The notes under the pieces: model-generated
The model's database searches: none
What the model saw: the letters and a program-made list of their open reading frames with translations, nothing else
What the model was told of the DNA's origin: nothing
Position numbers and translations under genes: made by a program
Assembly (NCBI GenBank): GCA_015501075.1
Contig: JADNYJ010000129.1
Coordinates: 55,460-119,459 of the forward strand
From: Gymnopilus junonius
Lineage: Eukaryota > Basidiomycota > Agaricomycetes > Agaricales > Galerinaceae
Direction of reading: 5' to 3'
Length of the DNA: 64,000 nucleotides
In this document: piece by piece, positions 58,894-64,000 of the stretch
Layout of the letters: every line of letters begins with the position of its first letter
How positions within the stretch are numbered: position 1 is the first letter of the stretch

Positions 58894-59686
58894 TTACTTT
58901 CCAAACAGCGATCTTTTTATCTTCGGAACGCCTTTCTTGGCTACCAAGGAACACTTTTGATTTTCATAGTCAGCCTGTTCATTTATTCCTTGCGAAGGAG
59001 TTGAAGGTGGTATTGAAGAACTGGTCGTTGGATACGTTGAAGAGAAGAGGGATGTAGTGGTAGATAACATTGACGGACTCGATGCTGCGCTAGAAATCGA
59101 TAATGAAGAAGTAGAGCTAGAAGCAGCAGAACTGTTTGCACTCGATGGGCTTGCCGTTGAAGATGATGAGATAGGCGAAATATTCAAGGATACATTCAGA
59201 GCCGGGTTACACATTTCTTCGAAGACTATAAATTTGAATATTTCAGTCTTCTGCACAAGTTTGAACACGATTATCGCGCACCTGAAAAAGTGCCTTGAGC
59301 TGCATCGTAGATATTTTGCGTCGGCGATGCGCCATACAGGCAGTTCATGCAGCTTTCCAGCCCTTGTGCATCGTCATCAGTGCAAAGACATGACCCCCAG
59401 TCGCAGGCCTGGAATGGGGACGCAATTAGCTGGAGAAAATATGGATTATTGTTTGTCATACGTCCAGGTCGGCAGCAAGAATTTGACACGCTTGCGTGCA
59501 CTGATAGACGACAAATATCAGATGTTTCGACCTCTACGTAAATTTAGAAGTTCTCACCGACGATGGGATGCTATCTATAATACTAGCTCGAGCAAGGTGG
59601 TTGGAGGCCTGAATGGAATACAGAAAAGGCCAGAAAACTAAGAACAGCCAGACATTTGACTGTGGGATCCCGGATCCTGAACACAT
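58894..59686 (-). CDS. Cys-rich secreted protein with Ser-rich tail
   Basis: Four exons join in phase. The chosen ATG at 59686 gives MCSGSGIPQSNVWLFLVFWP and FLYSIQA, a signal-peptide-like start. The mature head reads CTQACQILAADLDACDWGSC, LCTDDDAQGLESCMNC and LYGASPTQNIYDAAQG. It has the spacing C-x3-C-x9-C-x4-C-x-C-x9-C-x2-C seen in many small agaricomycete secreted proteins. After EEMCNPALNVSLNI comes a Ser/Thr/Ala-rich stalk of about 80 residues, then a basic end (GVPKIKRSLFGK). Introns use GTGAGA, GTATGA and GTGCGC donors. The stalk suggests a wall or surface location; no clear GPI signal is seen. The frame is open further upstream to 59827. Function unknown. Confidence 0.65.
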
Positions 59687-59958
59687 GAAAGACGAAAGAT
59701 AGTAGGATAGGGAAGAAAGGGCACTCCTCGGACCTCGATACACATTGCTGTTTGAACTTTGGGTGCACGTGTTGAGTTCGTACCAGGAGCAAAGCACGAG
59801 GCTGTAATCTAATGCCGAGAGCGGCATAAAGTCGTGGCTTGTTTATCAAAAGCAGTAGCACGCTCTGGAGCTGATGACAACTGAACAGTGAATTCTCCAC
59901 AACCTGAAACTCATTCTATAACTCTCCTCATAGCCCACTCTTACATTCATTGATATCG

Positions 59959-60940
59959 ATGCCACAAGCAATAGTTCTTCCTGATGATAAGCTTGCAAAA
60001 TCAGATGAAAGCTCGATAGGTTTAGAGCCAGAAGTTGCCGCCGTTGTCGGTCCGAAGAAGTCCAGTGTTTTTGACTTCATCTACCAACGTTCGACGTATT
60101 ATTGTATGTGGTCTCAAGGTGCACACCGTGCTACGATTTTCCCTGATGATTCTCTACATATAGGGTCTACTATCTTCATAAACTTCTGCCAAGTTGGCCT
60201 CTGTACTGCAGGGTTTGCGCTCGCGATAGCTCACAACGAAGTGAGCTTCAAAGGCAACAAGAAAGGTAAGTTTTCCTTCTTTATCATCAATATAGTTTAT
60301 TGATCAGGTTACACGCAGGTTACTCTGGCGACATCTTTGTGGCCACTGGCATCTATTCGGTTATTCTGTTCATGTTCAGTGTGCCCACGTAAGCCGTTAA
60401 TTGTTGAAGCCTAAGATGTAGCTAATGGTGTTTTCCGTTGACTAGCCTCTATTACCATTACAAGAAGGGCAGCGACACAGGACCTAAGGCTTTCAACGCT
60501 GGAAGACACTTTGGCACCACCATATGCGCTGTAATGGTCAATCTTGGTCCGTATTATTCCTCTATTATACTGGGTCACCGTTCTGAGGCTGAAAGTTTAT
60601 GCTATGCAGTAAACCTCTATATGCTCCTCGGTCTCGGGCCTTTTTTCCGTTCCAAGGTCGAACCTTGCACAGACAGCATTCGACCCGTCCTCTATCATAC
60701 CATGATAGGTTTTGTCGTTCTTGGTGCACTCTCAAGTTAGTAGTTGTCCACCATTCGTTAACACACCTATCTGATGTTTTGCAAATAACAGACATGGCCG
60801 CTGCTCGCATCACCCTCAAATCTGCGAAGCGTGCTCGTGGCACGGAAATGGTAATCGATCCTAACTACCGTGTCCCCGCTTGGACCTTGGCCACGACGGA
60901 GGAGTCTCAAGGGCTTTCTGGAGGCACAATTCAACTCTGA
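59959..60940 (+). CDS. four-TM protein, array copy 1, intact
   Basis: A protein of about 220 residues with no recognised family. Seven exons join in phase. The soluble head reads MPQAIVLPDDKLAKSDESSI, then VGPKKSSVFDFIYQRSTYYW. Four hydrophobic segments follow: STIFINFCQVGLCTAGFALAI; GDIFVATGIYSVILFMFSV; TTICAVMVNLVNLYMLLGLG; and LYHTMIGFVVLGALSNMAA. Between TM2 and TM3 lies the invariant loop LYYHYKKGSDTGPKAFNAGR. Between TM3 and TM4 is VEPCTDSIRPVLY. The tail ITLKSAKRARGTEM then DPNYRVPAWTLATTEESQGL is the best-conserved part of all copies. The topology resembles MARVEL-like or other small tetraspanning proteins, but no signature confirms this. Confidence 0.75.
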
Positions 60941-61343
60941 ATTTTCTGATATATTGGTACGGACCTTCCTTTCTCTGAGTTACCACTAGTCGGTTCGAAA
61001 TGATATACTGTCCGGAACTGAGTCTATTTTTCCTTGATGTAGTACCTAGGTACTAGGCTGTATCTGTATTGGCGTTACTCCTTTACGTTTCGCCGACTTG
61101 AGACCCATGAGCTGTACTAAATCGAATAATAACAGTTTTCTTTCGAAGCCGGACTCAAAGAGTCATCATTGGGTCATTATTACAGGATGCATAAAGTTCC
61201 GCTCATGTCGGTCAGAAAACAGGCCGAGATAAGTCGTGGCATATTTGTCGAAAGCTGTAGCATTGCTAGCCGAATTCTTCACAGCTTGAACTCATTCCTT
61301 AACACTCGTCAGGCCTACCCCACTCTTACATTCGTTGGAACCT

Positions 61344-62308
61344 ATGCCACAAGCTATTGTCCTTCCTAATGACGAGTTTATTAAACCGATGAAGCTTGAT
61401 AGGATTGGAGCAAGAACCTGCCGCCGTCGTCGGTTCGAAGAAGTCCAGTGTTTTTGACTTCCTCTACCAGCGCTCGACGTATTACTGTATGATTCAAATT
61501 ATTTACATGTAATTATAATTACTTATAAGCTTCCGTGGATAGGGACCACCCTTTTGATCAGTATTTGTCAAATTGGCCTTTGCACTTTGGGATTTGCCCT
61601 TGCAATCGCTCACAATGAGTTGAGTTTCGAGAGCAAGAAGAGGGGTGAGTTCCGTGCCTTTTCTCGAAATATTCACTAGCTAAATTGTGTGAAGGTTACT
61701 CTGGCGATATCTTCATAGTTGCGGGGATTTGCTCTGTTTTCTCCTCATATTTAATGTGCCCAAGTAAGTCGTGAGTTATTGTAGATCGAAATGAAGCTTA
61801 GGGTGCTTTCGGTTGATTAGCCTCTATTATCATTACAAGAAGGGAAGCGACCACCGGTCCTAGGGCGTACAATGCTGGAAAGCATTTTGGCACCACTCTG
61901 TGTGCTGTGTTGACAAACTTTAGTTCGTCTTGTTCATCCGTCAGTCCACTGTTAGGCTGAAACACCTTATCTCGTAGTGGCCTTGTACATGATCTTCCTT
62001 CTCGGACCTGTCTTCAGTTCCGAGGTTGAACCTTGCACAGACAACATCCGTCCCGTCCTTTATCAGCTCATAGTTGGCTTTAACATCATGAGCATATTTT
62101 CAAGTTCGTAATTTGTCTGCAATTTGTCAGGACAGAGGTGCTGAGTGCTAATCTAACGTTGCCAAATGACAGACATAGCAGCTGCTTATATCACATCCAA
62201 GGTCTACGAAGCGCGCCCGTGGAGCAGAAATGGTGCCCCGATCCTAACTACCGTGTTCCAGCTTGGACTCTGGCCACGACGGAGGAGTCCCAAAGGATTT
62301 CTGGACAG
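61344..62308 (+). pseudogene. four-TM array copy 2, broken
   Basis: It starts MPQAIVLPNDEFIKPMKLD. Relative to copy 1 it has deletions near 61385-61400 that shift the frame, before SKKSSVFDFLYQRSTYY. Later lesions are a missing base in TM2 near 61738 and an extra base in the KKGSD loop near 61851 (GACCACCGG against GACACAGG in copy 1). The TM3-TM4 part is also shifted. The last exon still encodes DPNYRVPAWTLATTEESQRI. At about 62308 the sequence runs straight into the head of copy 3. Confidence 0.7.
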
Positions 62309-63233
62309 GCTGCCGCCGACGTCGATCCGAAGAAGTTCAGTGTTTTTGACTTCCTCTACCGGCGCTCGACGTACTACTGTATGTGATTTCATGGCATGAA
62401 CCAATGCTGCGAGATCCTTAGTAAACCCACACATGCAGGGGCTACTATTTTCATCAACTTCTGCCAAGTAGGCTTCTGTACTACAGGACTTGCACTCGCA
62501 ATAGCTCGCAAGGAATGGAATTCAAAGGATAAGAAAGGTGCATTTCATGCCTTCATTCTTTAATATATTTTATTGATCAGATTATACCAAGGTTATTCTG
62601 GTGGCGTTTTCGTGGTCCTGGCTGTCTATTCGATTGGCTTCTTCATGTTCAGTGCCCCCGTGTAAGCCATGAATTATTTTGGCTCGAGATGTATAAGCTG
62701 ACGGCGTCTTCCGTTGAGAAGGCTCTATTATCATTACAAGAAGGGCAGCGACACAGGCCCCAAGGCTTTCAACGCTGGCAGGCACTTCGTCACTACCATA
62801 TGTGCTGTGGCAATAAATATCAGTTGTACGCAATGTTTTTTCCGCCAGACAGATCGCCGTTAAGCTAAAAGTTGACCACATATAGTTATCTTGTCCTTAC
62901 TCCTGACTCTTGCTCTTAATCTTTCTTTCGGTGACAAGACTGAACCTTGCACAGACAACATTCGTCCCGCTCTCTATCATCTGATGGCAGGCTTTACCAT
63001 CGTTGGTACATTCTCAAGTTCGTGTTCTGTGTTGCTATTTCGTAGTGAAGGTTGAGTGCTCATCTAATATTCTGTAAATAATAGACATAATGGCTGCTCG
63101 TATCACCCTCAAATCAGCGAAGCGTGCACGTGGAGCAGAAATGGTACCCGATCCCAATTACCGTGTCCCAGCATGGACTCTGGCTACGACGGAAGAGTCG
63201 CAAGGGCTTTTGGGAGGTGCTATCAGACTTTGA
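62309..63233 (+). CDS. four-TM array copy 3, lacking its own start
   Basis: It begins within the soluble head (AAADVDPKKFSVFDFLYRRS) directly after the tail of copy 2, with no MPQAIVLP start. In-phase segments follow: TIFINFCQVGFCTTGLALAI, GGVFVVLAVYSIGFFMFS, LYYHYKKGSDTGPKAFNAGR, TTICAVAINIS, VILSLLLTLALNLSFGDKTE and PCTDNIRPALYHLMAGFTIV. The tail IMAARITLKSAKRARGAEM then VPDPNYRVPAWTLATTEESQ ends at the stop 63231-63233. Some donors differ from copy 1 (TTGTACG after NIS, GTTCGT near 63018). It may be translated only from the upstream ATG at 62138 as a tail-to-head fusion, or it may be a pseudogene. Confidence 0.6.
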
Positions 63234-63901
63234 ACGATCTGATAAATATTGCTTCTCTTCCTCCCTCCAACTTGCCACTGTAAAATATGATTTGCTGTAT
63301 ATAATCGTGTGTAGTGAAGTCAACTTTTGCCTTGTATTGAATAAGACAAAATTTCTCTCATAAATAATAAGACCCTGCCTATGAGCTTAGTCTCAACTTG
63401 GGAGCTCAATGAATTCAGAGACCGTCGCTCAAATTATTAAGAAATGAATCACCCAATTTGGTATTGTTCCTCTATTATGTGCTGCAACGAATTTAGGAAG
63501 TGAGTGGCATATGTGTGGCGGTAGTCAAGAGAGATCCTGAGTGATGGCGTGTGATGAATCGCTCGTCGAGACGCGTCTTCGGACTCAGTATATTTTTAGC
63601 ATCTCATTCTCATCTATTGGACTTGATCATATTTCATTCACTCCTTGATTCATCATTTCCTTCATTCATTCTCGGATTATCGAACTCTTAACTAGTTAGC
63701 CACTCCTTCTCTTTCTCGTTAGCCTCTCCTTTCCTTTCCCTATAAAAGCCTCCATTACTTTGCTTGTAAATTCCTCGTAGGATCAACTCCAATAGTATTG
63801 ATCCATTCCCATGCTCATTCCGCCTCTGAGTCATTCTCTCTCTCTTTTTCATTCTTGACTTGGATCATGGATCTTTACAAGTTTGATCCTACCCCCGAAC
63901 T
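63234..63901. other. AT/TC-rich flank, possible LTR or promoter
   Basis: No gene. A CTATAAAAGCC TATA-like box at 63740-63750 sits in a pyrimidine-rich stretch, preceded by TC-rich tracts, a layout common to fungal LTRs and to strong promoters. No second LTR copy or primer-binding site lies inside the window to decide. Confidence 0.3.
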
Positions 63902-64000
63902 ACTGTCAACATTCTTCTTGACTGTCAATAAACCTCTGGTCACTGTCAACATTCTCTGGACTGTCAACCACTGCCTTGGAACTGTCAACGCACTGTCAAC
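63902..64000 (+). repeat. cluster of ACTGTCAAC repeats at the window edge
   Basis: Six copies of ACTGTCAAC (one ending in T) lie within 99 bases, at about 63902, 63921, 63942, 63960, 63981 and 63992. The spacing is irregular (11-21 bases) and all are in the same orientation. The array continues to the window edge, so its true extent is unknown. Confidence 0.7.

Noticed and set aside
1..64000. CRISPR arrays, bacterial operons, riboswitches, rRNA or tRNA genes
   Set aside because: Intron-rich eukaryotic genes throughout; no regularly spaced repeat array was seen, and no tRNA cloverleaf or rRNA segment was recognised by eye.

Overview
The window is nuclear DNA of a filamentous basidiomycete, most likely a mushroom-forming agaricomycete. 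Coding exons are cut by many 45-65 bp GT..AG introns, often with a CTRAY-like branch site. The gene content fits a saprotroph: a CBM1-bearing GH27 alpha-galactosidase, a GT15 mannosyltransferase, ricin-B-type lectins and a fungal G-alpha paralogue. All boundaries come from hand reading of exon phases; no search was run.

Layout. 1-3.1 kb: no gene recognised except a promoter/leader (TATA at 1840, two leader introns). 3.2-6.7 kb (+): long Pro/Ser-rich protein whose frame changes several times. 7.0-8.4 kb (+): decayed LRR/F-box-like remnant. 8.6-20.8 kb (-): four housekeeping-type genes (AIF-like FAD oxidoreductase, divergent G-alpha, acetamidase/formamidase, PMS1-type MutL homologue), with a TA-flanked MITE at 14.4-15.1 kb. 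22-24.6 kb (+): an NLS-bearing Pro/Ser-rich protein and a small secreted protein. 24.8-26.7 kb (-): DUF4139 protein. 27.8-31.6 kb (-): broken lectin, pseudogene of a PPxY family, UCH deubiquitinase. 32.3-34.4 kb (+): GT15. 34.7-35.8 kb: 1,092 bp transposon with exact 25 bp TIRs and an 8 bp target duplication. 36.0-38.0 kb (+): PPxY-family miniature plus intact member. 38.8-41.1 kb (+): GH27. 41-45 kb: gene-poor, with one unknown minus-strand gene and a 119 bp MITE. 45.4-47.3 kb: two convergent lectins. 48.1-48.9 kb (-): ICMT-like methyltransferase. 50.6-53.5 kb (+): xylulokinase. 54.5-58.8 kb (+): two more PPxY-family units. 58.9-59.7 kb (-): Cys-rich secreted protein. 59.96-63.2 kb (+): tandem array of a small four-TM protein.

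The most novel material is two apparently uncharacterised families. One (loci A-D plus relics) carries an N-terminal PPxY motif and looks like a duplicated two-gene unit with reciprocal loss. The other is the four-TM array, with one intact copy, one broken copy, and a third copy fused to the tail of the second.

A warning for the reader: several otherwise coherent genes (first gene, small secreted protein, lectin 2, ICMT, PPxY locus D) are each disrupted by single-base frame changes, often a missing base in a short homopolymer. These may be sequencing or assembly indels rather than real mutations. Multi-lesion loci (lectin 1, PPxY locus A, four-TM copy 2) look truly decayed.
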